Positions 52,883 to 61,403 of a stretch of 64,000 nt of DNA are shown here, in pieces. The stretch comes from Novimethylophilus sp036504375. GTDB lineage: Bacteria; Pseudomonadota; Gammaproteobacteria; Burkholderiales; Methylophilaceae. The notes beneath the pieces were generated by a model that was not told the DNA's origin, did not search any database, and worked only from the letters and a program-made list of their open reading frames with translations. Where the stretch lies: NCBI RefSeq assembly GCF_036504375.1, contig NZ_DASXVH010000041.1, forward strand, positions 1-64,000. Reading direction: 5' to 3'. Position numbers and translations under genes: made by a program. Numbering within the stretch: position 1 is the first letter of the stretch; every line of letters begins with the position of its first letter.

Positions 52883-52905
52883 ATTACTCCGTTAATCGGA
52901 GTAAT
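52883..52905. promoter_or_regulatory. Inverted repeat, likely LysR operator
   Basis: ATTACTCCG (52883-52891), TTAAT, CGGAGTAAT (52897-52905): a perfect 9-bp inverted repeat between the divergent lysR-type and DsrE-like genes. It contains the T-N11-A spacing known for LysR-type sites. Confidence 0.65.
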
Positions 52906-52995
52906 TATGATAACACTGCATCATTTATTCAGTTACTCGAAATTCATATGATTCGGTACCTGCCCATCCGACAGGATTTACCAAAGGAGAATCAC

Positions 52996-53373
52996 GTGAA
53001 TAAAACTGCTGTCATCATACTTTCAGATCCAAAATCAGGTAGCGAAGAATCGCTTGGCCGGGTGTTCAATGCCCTTGTCACCGCCTATGACGCCAAGCAG
53101 CGCGGACATGACGTCACTGTGCTGTTTCAGGGCACCGGCACTCGCTGGTCCGGCCTGATCACATCTCCAGACCATCCCGTAAATGGCCTTTACGAAGCGG
53201 TCAAAGACAAGATCGCCGGCGTTTCAAGCGGGTGTGCAGACGTGTTTGATGCGCGTGAAACAGCCCTGGATCACGGGTTTAAATTGGTCAGCGAGTGCGC
53301 TGTTCCCGGGACGAGCGGCCTTCCCAGCATCGCACGCCTATTGGCCGATGGCTACAACGTCGTTACTTTCTAA
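52996..53373 (+). CDS. DsrE-like family protein
   Basis: A 125-residue cytoplasmic protein with a DsrE/YchN-like fold pattern: TAVIILSDPKSGSEESLGRV, DVTVLFQGTGTRW and a C-terminal ADGYNVVTF strand. It contains two cysteines (SSGCADVF and SECAVPG). Sulfur-relay DsrE proteins use a cysteine, but a specific role cannot be given. The start is GTG at 52996, decided by the AAAGGAGA sequence at 52983-52990. Confidence 0.75.
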   Translation: MNKTAVIILSDPKSGSEESLGRVFNALVTAYDAKQRGHDVTVLFQGTGTRWSGLITSPDHPVNGLYEAVKDKIAGVSSGCADVFDARETALDHGFKLVSECAVPGTSGLPSIARLLADGYNVVTF

Positions 53374-53379
53374 CCGTTC

Positions 53380-53427
53380 TCCCGCACTGATTGCGCGCCT
53401 TCCCGTGGCGCGTCCGTCCGTGCGGGA
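53380..53427 (+). terminator. Strong two-part hairpin after the DsrE-like gene
   Basis: Outer stem TCCCGCAC (53380-53387) with GTGCGGGA (53420-53427), inner stem CGCGCC (53394-53399) with GGCGCG (53407-53412). There is no T run after it, so it may be an mRNA-stabilising or factor-dependent end rather than a classic terminator. It lies between two genes on the same strand. Confidence 0.45.
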
Positions 53428-53448
53428 ACTTACTCTGGGCGATGTTCG

Positions 53449-54384
53449 ATGACGAATTCGGGTCCATATCATGACGGCGAACGCCAAGTACAGGCACTGG
53501 CCGGAAAATCCGGGCAGGGTGAAGCCATGGGCCGAGCCATTGCCAAAAGCATCACTCCGGGTGCCTGGCAGTTTCTTGCAGCACAATCGATGCTGGTGCT
53601 GGGCAGTTGGGATGGGGCACGCGGAGCCTGGCCAAGCCTGCTGTTCGGCGAACCCGGATTTGCCGTTACCCACGATGGCACGGAAGTTCAATTGGCTGTC
53701 CCAAGCGCATGGGCTGACCATCATGACCCGCTCTGGCACAACCTGCGACAGAACGGGTTAATCAGCTTGCTCGCAATCGAACTGTCAACACGGCGTCGGC
53801 TTCGCATCAATGGCCATTTGCGCTCGGTTGCCGATGAGTTGTTGGCCGAAGGCAGGCTTGATGTGATCGTCGATCAGGCCTACCCGAATTGCCCGAAATA
53901 CATCCAGCGTCGAATCTTGCGCATGGACCGAACCCAGCCGGGGCGCCCTTGCATGCAGGAGAATCATAGCCTTAATGCCGACCATGCGAGCCTGATCGCC
54001 AATGCCGACGCTTGCTTTGTCGCCAGCGTGCATCAAGAGTCCGGCACTGACGTATCGCATCGAGGCGGCCTCCCGGGTTTTGTGCGGGTCGAATCCACGA
54101 CTCGCTTGCGAATCCCCGACTACGTTGGAAACGGCATGTTCAACACCTTGGGCAATATCCACGAAAGCGGTTTTGCCGGATTGCTGTTTATAGACTTCGA
54201 CAACGGCCGACAACTTCAGGTGATCGGCGATGCGAAGATTGATTGGTCACGAGAGAGCGCAACTGTGGAGCGTTCGTGGCTGCTGGACATTCAGCGTGTG
54301 CGTGAATCTTCGTTGCCGCATGGCTTGAAGTGGGAATTTGTCGATTTCTCACCCTTTAACCCAACACCCATGTTACTTGCATGA
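53449..54384 (+). CDS. Pyridoxamine 5'-phosphate oxidase-like flavoprotein
   Basis: A 311-residue protein with a split-barrel (PNPOx-like) flavin-binding pattern in the C-terminal part: ACFVASVHQESGTDVSHRGG, then FNTLGNIHESGFAGLLFIDF. The N-terminal half resembles another split-barrel copy. This type often reduces or binds F420/FMN and is found fused with ferredoxin reductase domains, absent here. No firm substrate is assigned. An HxlR regulator gene follows 31 bases later. Confidence 0.72.
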   Translation: MTNSGPYHDGERQVQALAGKSGQGEAMGRAIAKSITPGAWQFLAAQSMLVLGSWDGARGAWPSLLFGEPGFAVTHDGTEVQLAVPSAWADHHDPLWHNLRQNGLISLLAIELSTRRRLRINGHLRSVADELLAEGRLDVIVDQAYPNCPKYIQRRILRMDRTQPGRPCMQENHSLNADHASLIANADACFVASVHQESGTDVSHRGGLPGFVRVESTTRLRIPDYVGNGMFNTLGNIHESGFAGLLFIDFDNGRQLQVIGDAKIDWSRESATVERSWLLDIQRVRESSLPHGLKWEFVDFSPFNPTPMLLA

Positions 54385-54415
54385 TGAAAGTATTGCTGAT
54401 AGAGTCGCTTTCATT

Positions 54416-54943
54416 ATGCAACGAACAAGCTTCAAAAACATGGAATGCCCGGCCGCCAGAGCCCTTGAATGCGTGGGGGAATGGTGGAGCATTTTGATCT
54501 TGCGCGACGCATTCCACGGCCTCAGCAGATTTGACGAGTTCCAGTCCAGCTTGGGTATCGCCCCTAACATCCTAACGCGGCGCCTGAAGCATCTGACCCA
54601 GAATGGCCTGCTTGAACGGCGCATGTACAACCCTCGCCCCCAAAGATACGAATATGTCCTGACGGATAAAGGCCGCGATTTTTTCCCGGTGTTGGTGGCA
54701 ATGCTCGACTGGGGCAATAAACACCTGACGCCGGAAGGCGTGTCCGTCCAATTAGCAGACCGCCACACTGGCGATTTGCTGGAGCCGATCCTAATGGACA
54801 GACACCGCTTATCGCCGATCACAGCCGAGAGCGTGGTGTTACAGCCGGGGCCGGCCGCGAGCGCGAGTATGCGCGAACGGGCTGCACAGACCCAATCCCG
54901 ACGGGGCTTGGGTGCGTCAAGCCCAGATGAGAAGCAGCGATAA
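54416..54943 (+). CDS. HxlR family transcriptional regulator
   Basis: A winged-helix regulator of about 175 residues with the HxlR pattern: CPAARALECVGEWWSILILR, FDEFQSSLGIAPNILTRRLK and YVLTDKGRDF. The conserved cysteine after the first Met is Cys11. The ATG at 54416 is preferred on family start; a longer upstream frame exists. It overlaps the fabF-like gene start by one base. Such regulators often respond to aldehydes or quinones. Confidence 0.86.
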   Translation: MQRTSFKNMECPAARALECVGEWWSILILRDAFHGLSRFDEFQSSLGIAPNILTRRLKHLTQNGLLERRMYNPRPQRYEYVLTDKGRDFFPVLVAMLDWGNKHLTPEGVSVQLADRHTGDLLEPILMDRHRLSPITAESVVLQPGPAASASMRERAAQTQSRRGLGASSPDEKQR

Positions 54944-56217
54944 TGGCCTCTCGTCGTATCGTGGTAACAGGCATGGGAATAGTTTCTCCCTTGGGCTGTG
55001 GAGTGGAATCGGTCTGGCAGCGTTTGGTTTCTGGCCGCTCCGGCCTGCGCACCTTGCCGGAAGAAATGGTCGCAGCGATCCCAGCAAAAGTGGGCGGACT
55101 TGTGCCAACGAAGGAAGAAGACAGCGACGCCGGCTTCGATCCGGACATCGCTGCATCCCCCAAGGATCAACGCAAAATGGATCGGTTCATCCTGTTCGCG
55201 CTGGCCGCGGCGGAAGAGGCCATTGCCCAATCGGGATGGGTTCCCGCAAACGAACATGAGCGTGAGCGCACCGCCACGATCATCGCCTCCGGGATCGGTG
55301 GATTTCCGGCAATTGCCAATGCCGTTCGCGTGACAGATACGCGCGGCGTGCAACGGCTGTCACCGTTCACCATCCCATCCTTTCTCGTCAACATGGCCGC
55401 TGGACATGTTTCCATACGCCATGGTTACCAAGGTCCTCTCGGCGCCCCGGTAACGGCCTGCGCGGCTGGCGTTCAGGCCATCGGTGACGCCGCACGGCTG
55501 ATCCGTTGCGGCGAAGCGGATATCGCCATTTGCGGCGGAGCGGAAGCCTGCATCGACCTCGTCAGCCTGGGAGGCTTCGCTGCCGCCCGCGCCCTGTCTA
55601 CCTCTTTCAACGACGCTCCGGAGCATGCATCCAGGCCCTTCGATAATGCTCGCGACGGCTTTGTGATGGGTGAAGGCGCCGGCATACTGGTGATCGAAGC
55701 ACTTGAGCATGCCTTGGCGCGAGGCGCCAAGCCCATCGCGGAAATCATTGGGTACGGCACCAGCGCGGATGCCTATCACATGACTTCCGGACCGGAGGAC
55801 GGCAATGGTGCCCGACGTGCCATGCAAGCCGCATTGGAACAGGCATATCTTGTGCCTTCCGACATACAGCACCTGAACGCGCACGCCACCTCCACCCCAG
55901 TAGGAGATCTCGGGGAGTTGGAAGCTATCAAAGCGCTGTTCGGCAGGGATAACCGTATTGCGGTCACCTCGACCAAGTCTGCCACCGGACATCTACTGGG
56001 AGCCGCCGGGGGGATCGAAGCCATTTTTACCGCGCTAGCCCTGCGTGACCAGATCGTTCCCGCCACCCGTAATCTGGAAAATCCAGACCCGGCCGCAGAA
56101 GGCGTGGACATTGTGATCGGTGCTGCCAGATCAATGGACATTGAACACGCATTGTCGAACGGCTTCGGCTTCGGCGGCGTAAACGCCAGCGTCCTCCTCA
56201 GGCGCTGGCCTGCATGA
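54943..56217 (+). CDS. 3-oxoacyl-ACP synthase II, second copy
   Basis: A 424-residue beta-ketoacyl-ACP synthase with the catalytic Cys173 in TACAAGVQAIG and histidines in HATSTPVGD and GHLLGAAG. It differs clearly from the fab-operon FabF (e.g. CAAG instead of CTTA around the cysteine) and is not next to an acp gene. Placed after an HxlR regulator in an accessory region, it looks acquired. It may modify lipid composition or serve an unknown secondary pathway. Confidence 0.87.
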   Translation: MASRRIVVTGMGIVSPLGCGVESVWQRLVSGRSGLRTLPEEMVAAIPAKVGGLVPTKEEDSDAGFDPDIAASPKDQRKMDRFILFALAAAEEAIAQSGWVPANEHERERTATIIASGIGGFPAIANAVRVTDTRGVQRLSPFTIPSFLVNMAAGHVSIRHGYQGPLGAPVTACAAGVQAIGDAARLIRCGEADIAICGGAEACIDLVSLGGFAAARALSTSFNDAPEHASRPFDNARDGFVMGEGAGILVIEALEHALARGAKPIAEIIGYGTSADAYHMTSGPEDGNGARRAMQAALEQAYLVPSDIQHLNAHATSTPVGDLGELEAIKALFGRDNRIAVTSTKSATGHLLGAAGGIEAIFTALALRDQIVPATRNLENPDPAAEGVDIVIGAARSMDIEHALSNGFGFGGVNASVLLRRWPA

Positions 56218-56332
56218 AAGCAGGAGTATTCCCACTTTAGGCGCAACCAGCAAGGCGGCTCAGCTTGACAGCGTCCATTTCAAGTGTCGCACAGACAAGT
56301 CACTGCATGACCACGCACATAAGGAGATCGAC

Positions 56333-57416
56333 ATGGCAAAGCCAAAAATTCTGGTGACCAGCGCATCCGGTAACACAGGATTCCAGACGGCCAGACAATT
56401 GCTTGAGCAAGGCTTTCCGGTACGCGCGCTAGTGCGCCGCACGGATGGACGAAGCAATGCCTTGCAAGCCCTCGGGGCGGATATTCAGGTGGGCAACTTG
56501 CATGACATCGACGACGTGCGCTGCGCCCTCCATGATGTTCAAAGAGCCTACTTCTGCGCGCCCTTGCTCCCGGACGCACTGAGCGCGAGCGTGGTCTTCG
56601 CCGCCGCCGCCCAGGAGCACCGCCTGGAGGTAGTCGTGGCTCTGAGCCAATGGCTGGCCGACCCGCGCCACCATTCTATCCATACGCGTGAAACCTGGCT
56701 GGCCGACAAGATGTTCTCATGGATGCCGAATGTCGACCTGGTCACCATCAATCCAGGCTGGTTCGCCGATAACTACATGGCTGCACTGGAGCCGATTGCC
56801 CAGTTCGGCATGATGCCGATGCCGCTCGGGGACGGCATGAATGCACCGCCATGCGCGAGTGATCGTCGGTGCGCTAGTCAATCCGGCCAGACATATTGGA
56901 AAAACCTACCGCCCGACCGGTTCAGTGCTGCTATCGCCGCAGGACATCACGGCGACCTTTGCAAAGGTGCTCGGCCGACCCGTCAGGTATTTCGACGCAC
57001 CGGCCGCGATGTTTACGAAAGTGGCCAGGGCGCTGAATTTTCCCGATTTTACGACCGCCCAGGTGCTCTGGTATTTCGAGGACTACAAGCGCAATGCCTT
57101 TGCCCTGAGAGCACCGACACAAGCAGTCCTTGAGGTCATCGGACAAAAGCCGGAGGATTTCGAGACCATCGTTCGCCGCTATGTGGGGAAATCGCCGTTG
57201 GTCAAAAGAAGTATTGGGTCAATGCTACGTGCAATGGGTGGGATGATGAAGATCATGCTCAAGCCAACGCTCGATCCTGGTCATTACGCGCAGCTTCATG
57301 GCTTCCCGAAGCTGATGGGGGCTTCTTTAGCGGTGGAATCGGAAAAATGGCTCTCCACGCACGCATCGAATTCAGGCTTGCTCGCTGAGGGGCCGGCCAC
57401 TACACCATTGGCATAA
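56333..57416 (+). pseudogene. Frameshifted NmrA-like NAD(P)-binding protein
   Basis: Frame 1 from 56333 gives a Rossmann start (ILVTSASGNTGFQTARQL) and continues to LGDGMNAPP at about 56848. The family then continues in another frame from about 56853 (ARVIVGALVNPARHIGKTYR) to the stop at 57416. A net +1 shift near 56847-56855 breaks the gene; loss of about 14 bases would explain both the shift and the few residues usually present there. An AAGGAG sequence precedes the ATG. A sequencing error is possible. Confidence 0.8.
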
Positions 57417-57438
57417 AGTGTCGGAAGGAGCATCGGAC

Positions 57439-57910
57439 ATGAGTAATCTGTTTCTTTTCTTCATTGCTACCGTGGTCATAATGCTTGTGGCAGGCTTTAT
57501 TCGCTACCTGCCCAGTGGCTATAAGATGCCATCCCTCGTTGGGCTTGCTGCATGGATAGTTTATGGAGGTATGCTTGGGTACGGAGGCGTGATTGCTAAC
57601 ACGGCCTTGCTGCCACCAGGACTGTTTTATCTGCTCGCTCCAATCATTATGTTCATCATGTTCATGGCCCGACCGCGCATTGGCCTGACGGTAGCACTGA
57701 GCTTTCCGTTGTGGCTGATGATGGGCATGGAATCGCTTCGACTCGTGCGGGCCGTTACATCTGATAGCGACCGGAGTCCCTAACGCGGCAATCGGAACCT
57801 TCCCTTTTACCTACATCCCTGGCCTCATGGTGCCGCTGGCACTCGTTCTGCACGTTCTGTCGATTCGGGCACTGCGATTGCGTATATCGAACCCACTTTA
57901 TGCACGGTAA
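57439..57910 (+). pseudogene. Frameshifted small membrane protein
   Basis: The frame from 57439 encodes four hydrophobic segments (LFLFFIATVVIMLVAGFI, GLAAWIVYGGMLGYGG) and stops at 57783. A second frame (57782-57910) continues with NAAIGTFPFTYIPGLMVPLA and a further helix ending LYAR, which looks like the missing C terminus. So the gene has a likely frameshift near 57770-57782. Function is unknown. It follows the broken NmrA-like gene by 22 bases. Confidence 0.6.
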
Positions 57911-58006
57911 GCCCGTCCCTAAAGTAAACAAGGCATATGCATTAGCTCCATGCGGGGGGCAGGTAGAAAAGCTGAAATCAAGCAGATGCTCGATAAACTT
58001 TAGACA

Positions 58007-58861
58007 CTACTCCCGCACCAGCCGGAAGCCGATGAGGATGTGCTTGAGGTTGGGCGGGCGCGTATGGCGCGCAGCAGGACGGCACACTCCGCAGCCCTTG
58101 TCGTCCCATGAGCCGCCTTTGACCACAGCATTACTGTTAACGTCGGTGTCGGCCGTCCATTCGTAGACCTGGCCTGCGGCATCGAGCGTGCCGAAAGGGC
58201 TTGATCCGGTTGTATGGCTGTCCACTGGTGTGGTGTCAAAAGGCCCGCGATCTGCGCTGTTGAGACGTGAGGGGTCGTACTCATTGCCCCAGGGGAAATA
58301 AAATCCTTGCGTGCCGCGCGCGGCTTTTTCCCATTCCGCCTCGGTGGGCAGCCGCCAAGCATGGCCGGTGGCCTTGCTCAGCCATTGTGCATAGGCCTCG
58401 GCATCGGATGCGCTCACTAGCACGACGGGGTGAAGCACACGCCCCTGCGGCGGTTTTCCATTGCGCCAGGCGTACCGGCGGGTTTCGGCGAAGGAATGCC
58501 GCAATCCGTAGCGCTCCCAGGTACGGCGATCTACATCGGGCGCGCGATGGCCCGTCGCTCGCACGAATGCTGCATACTGGGCATTGGTGACCGGCGTGGT
58601 CATAATGGCATAGGCGCCGGTTTCAGTGATGCCGCGTGGACGTTCTCCTTCATACCACTGCTGCGTGCGGGTGACCGGACTGCCGTAGGCCGCTTCATCC
58701 AGCGCGTAGGCGTAGTCGCGCTCGGCGCGATCCGAGCCCGACACGAACGGCCCGGCGGGGATTTCGATCACGTCAGGCCGGGGAGGCTGTTGCGCCCATG
58801 CCGCAGGCAGGGTGGCTGCCAGCAACAGCAGCGCTAAAGTTATGCGAAATAAGTGCGGCAA
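58007..58861 (-). CDS. Exported formylglycine-generating-enzyme-like (SUMF1) protein
   Basis: A 284-residue protein with a signal peptide (ALLLLAATLPAAWA) and an FGE-sulfatase domain: IPAGPFVSGSDRAER, PVTNAQYAAFVRATGHRAP, LPTEAEWEKAARG, and GGSWDDKGCGVCRPAARH at the end. The Cys in GC aligns with the first of the two copper-binding cysteines of true FGE; the second position is Pro, with another Cys three residues after the first. A canonical sulfatase-activating role is therefore doubtful. It is the last gene of the extended mer operon. Confidence 0.8.
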   Translation of the reverse strand: MPHLFRITLALLLLAATLPAAWAQQPPRPDVIEIPAGPFVSGSDRAERDYAYALDEAAYGSPVTRTQQWYEGERPRGITETGAYAIMTTPVTNAQYAAFVRATGHRAPDVDRRTWERYGLRHSFAETRRYAWRNGKPPQGRVLHPVVLVSASDAEAYAQWLSKATGHAWRLPTEAEWEKAARGTQGFYFPWGNEYDPSRLNSADRGPFDTTPVDSHTTGSSPFGTLDAAGQVYEWTADTDVNSNAVVKGGSWDDKGCGVCRPAARHTRPPNLKHILIGFRLVRE

Positions 58862-58864
58862 AAG

Positions 58865-59089
58865 TCAGTCTCCCAGATCATGCTTCTTCTGGTCGAATTC
58901 GTCTTTATCTATCTCGCCGCGGGCATAGCGTTCCTTGAGAATGTCGAGCGGCCCGGATGCGCCGCTGGATCCCAGCAGCATCTTCACCAGCAGAACGATG
59001 CCGACGATCAGCAGTATCCAGAACAGCGACATGCCAATCATGCCGAGCCCCATCGCACCCCAGCCATAGCCATCCATATGTCCCCACAT
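58865..59089 (-). CDS. Small SHOCT-domain membrane protein
   Basis: A 74-residue protein with one strong membrane helix (GMSLFWILLIVGIVLLVKML) and a C-terminal SHOCT segment (LDILKERYARGEIDKDEFDQ). SHOCT proteins are short, oligomerising and often of unknown role. The ATG at 59089 has a GAAAGGAGAA sequence upstream. It is packed between the NHL and SUMF1-like genes with gaps of 21 and 3 bases. Confidence 0.82.
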   Translation of the reverse strand: MWGHMDGYGWGAMGLGMIGMSLFWILLIVGIVLLVKMLLGSSGASGPLDILKERYARGEIDKDEFDQKKHDLGD

Positions 59090-59110
59090 CGCCGTTCTCC
59101 TTTCAAGTCA

Positions 59111-60094
59111 TTAAAGCACCGACTGCCGCCATTTTTGTATTCGGTTGTTGCCGAAATCGACTGCGAAAACCGTTCCGTCGCCGGCCACGGCCACGGCGAT
59201 GGCATGATCAAACTGCCCCTTGCCGCTCCCTTTTGCGCCGAAACTTGTCAGGAATATGCCCTCGGGGGAGAATTTCTGAACCCGGTGATTGTAGAAGTCG
59301 GCGGCGTATACATTGCCTTTCCCGTCAATGGTAACGCCGGTCACCGTGGCAAACCAGCCCCTGAACGGGCCGAAGATATTCATCGCGAAGGGGCCGCCCC
59401 ACTTGCGAAGAAAAGCGCCGTCGGCGCCAAACGCCTGTATCCGGTCATTATAGCCATCCGCCACATAAAGTGTCCGGCCGGGGCCGAAAGCCACGTCGGT
59501 TGGGTAGTTGAACTCGCCCGCCCGGATGCCGATCTTGCCCGTCACTCCCCACTGGCGCACAAAAGTGCCACCTGCCCTGAGCTGCTGGATGCGCTGGTTG
59601 TAGAAATCCGCGACCAACAAGTCGCCGGTGGGCGCTACGGCTATGCCGCCGGGAGCGTTGAATTGGCCGGGGCCGTTGCCGGATTGGCCGATGATGCGTT
59701 TGGTCTGGCCGTCGAGACTGAAGATCTGAATCCGGTCGTTGAAATACTCGGCCACATAAAGCTCGCCGGCGTGAACCGTGAGATGCATGGGGCGGCCAAG
59801 CTGGCCCATGCCCTTGCCGGGCGTGCCGAATTGCCTTTTGAAGCGGCCGTCTAGGTCGAAGACCTGGATGCGGCCGTTGCGCGAGTCGGAAACGAACACT
59901 TCATCGCCGGCGACGGCAATTCCAGTCGGATCGTTGAACTGCCCCGGCGCGCTGCCTTTGCCGCCCCATGCGGTTACGAACGCATAGGGCGCTTCCTTCG
60001 CCGAAGGCACAAACGCGAGCCAGCCGCCTGCCACGAGAACCGCCAATGCGAACACGATGTTTCTGCCCCACCTGAATACCGTTCGTAGCTGCAT
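59111..60094 (-). CDS. Exported NHL-repeat beta-propeller protein
   Basis: A 327-residue protein with an N-terminal signal-anchor (NIVFALAVLVAGGWLAFV) and six-fold NHL repeats of the form GQFNDPTGIAV, DSRNGRIQVFDLDG, YNDRIQAFGADGAF. NHL propellers bind partners or ligands and have no fixed chemistry. The ATG at 60094 is used; the longer upstream frame is not supported. The context next to a barrel, in a mercury operon, suggests a periplasmic accessory role. Confidence 0.83.
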   Translation of the reverse strand: MQLRTVFRWGRNIVFALAVLVAGGWLAFVPSAKEAPYAFVTAWGGKGSAPGQFNDPTGIAVAGDEVFVSDSRNGRIQVFDLDGRFKRQFGTPGKGMGQLGRPMHLTVHAGELYVAEYFNDRIQIFSLDGQTKRIIGQSGNGPGQFNAPGGIAVAPTGDLLVADFYNQRIQQLRAGGTFVRQWGVTGKIGIRAGEFNYPTDVAFGPGRTLYVADGYNDRIQAFGADGAFLRKWGGPFAMNIFGPFRGWFATVTGVTIDGKGNVYAADFYNHRVQKFSPEGIFLTSFGAKGSGKGQFDHAIAVAVAGDGTVFAVDFGNNRIQKWRQSVL

Positions 60095-60108
60095 TTGCCA
60101 TTGGCCTT

Positions 60109-61005
60109 TCAGAAGTTGATGCGGAAACCCGCGGTCAATGCATAATCGTTTTTGAGCGCCGTGCCGTTGAGGTGCTGGATGACTGGAATCTGCACACCGG
60201 CTTCGGCGATCCATTTGCGGGTGACGTATTGCACGCCGGGGGACAAGAACAGGGTAGTGCCGCCTGAGTTCAGGTTATTTGCACCGTCGACACGATCTCT
60301 GGCTGCGTGCACGAGATTGGCTTCAAGGACGCCATAGAGAAAGGCGGGAACACCTACCCCCAAGTTACGCGGCCATAGGCGGTACTGGAGCGAGCCGTCG
60401 ATTTGCAAAACGTTGCCGGTCTGGAAGCCGTTGGCTTCGCGGTTGGCCTTGTAGCTTACTTGGCTGTCAATTTGAAAAACCAGAGTCTGGTAGGTGAGCA
60501 CAGCGCCGCCAAGCGCATCCCATGAACCGGAACCAGGTTGAACCGGCGGAGGCAGACGTCCTAAACCGTCGCGAGCGTTATCCTCACCGGTCGGTGCTTT
60601 CACGCCCAAGAACGGCGCGATACGAAAGGTTCGCCCAGGCGCGTTGTATTCGTATGCGGTGTAGCGGCCCAGCAAGGTGAGATCACCAACGCCCGATTGA
60701 CGACGGGTGAGATCCTGTCCGCCCATGCTCATATCCAGGCGCTTGTCGAAATAGGGCAGCATGCCGAACAGCGCGAAATTTCGGTTTACCCCATAGCCCA
60801 GCACCGACACCAACCCGGTCACTTCCATATCACGCTTGGCAGGTGTGGGATCGTCGGCATTCTTCATGAAGATGAACTGCTCGCGCAGCACGTATCCGCC
60901 CTCGTACACCGGAAGCGCTGTGTTGAAGGTGATCGGCGCGCTCCAGGCCGCCGGGCTGCACATCCCCAGGACAAGCAAAACGCTTCCCGCAATCAGCGGT
61001 TTCAT
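60109..61005 (-). CDS. Outer-membrane barrel (transporter-type) protein
   Basis: A 298-residue protein with a signal peptide (IAGSVLLVLGMCSPAAWS) and alternating amphipathic strands. The C terminus is YALTAGFRINF with terminal Phe, as in outer-membrane barrels. It resembles phenol-degradation-associated (MetA-like) barrels and heavy-metal-linked transporters. It starts three bases after the periplasmic HMA gene. Confidence 0.77.
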   Translation of the reverse strand: MKPLIAGSVLLVLGMCSPAAWSAPITFNTALPVYEGGYVLREQFIFMKNADDPTPAKRDMEVTGLVSVLGYGVNRNFALFGMLPYFDKRLDMSMGGQDLTRRQSGVGDLTLLGRYTAYEYNAPGRTFRIAPFLGVKAPTGEDNARDGLGRLPPPVQPGSGSWDALGGAVLTYQTLVFQIDSQVSYKANREANGFQTGNVLQIDGSLQYRLWPRNLGVGVPAFLYGVLEANLVHAARDRVDGANNLNSGGTTLFLSPGVQYVTRKWIAEAGVQIPVIQHLNGTALKNDYALTAGFRINF

Positions 61006-61008
61006 CGC

Positions 61009-61341
61009 TTATTTCTCCAGCTTGCCTTGCGGGGCAGCCCGTATCTGTTCGAGGCTGCGCAGGCTGAAGCCGGCGTCCTGCACCGCTTTTTGGGCCGAGG
61101 CCGCATCGAGCGCTGCGTCTTCCGCCATGGTGACGGTTACCGTGCCGGAAGCGATGTCGACTTCGACCCGTTGGACGCCCTTGACCGCTCCCAGTTTTTT
61201 CTCGATGCCATAGGCGCAGAACGGGCAGGAGAGGCCATCCACGCGAAGCAGCCAAGCGGCTTGAGCGGCCAGCGCGCTTGATGTAAACAAGATAAGGATC
61301 AATGCGATAGCCATACGTTGCCGGATTGTCCTGATCTTCAT
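61009..61341 (-). CDS. Exported heavy-metal-associated domain protein (MerP-like)
   Basis: A 110-residue protein with a signal peptide (MAIALILILFTSSALAAQAA) and one HMA domain. The metal motif is GLSCPFCAYG (Cys39, Cys42), different from the canonical GMTCxxC of MerP encoded upstream. The ATG at 61341 gives the normal leader. It follows merA by 62 bases, so it is likely an extra Hg(II)- or thiol-metal-binding protein in the same operon. Confidence 0.85.
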   Translation of the reverse strand: MKIRTIRQRMAIALILILFTSSALAAQAAWLLRVDGLSCPFCAYGIEKKLGAVKGVQRVEVDIASGTVTVTMAEDAALDAASAQKAVQDAGFSLRSLEQIRAAPQGKLEK

Positions 61342-61403
61342 GGCGGTCTTCCTTTCGCGTTCAATAGATGCAAAATCCGGCAGCAAACCGTTCTGTTTGG
61401 CCG

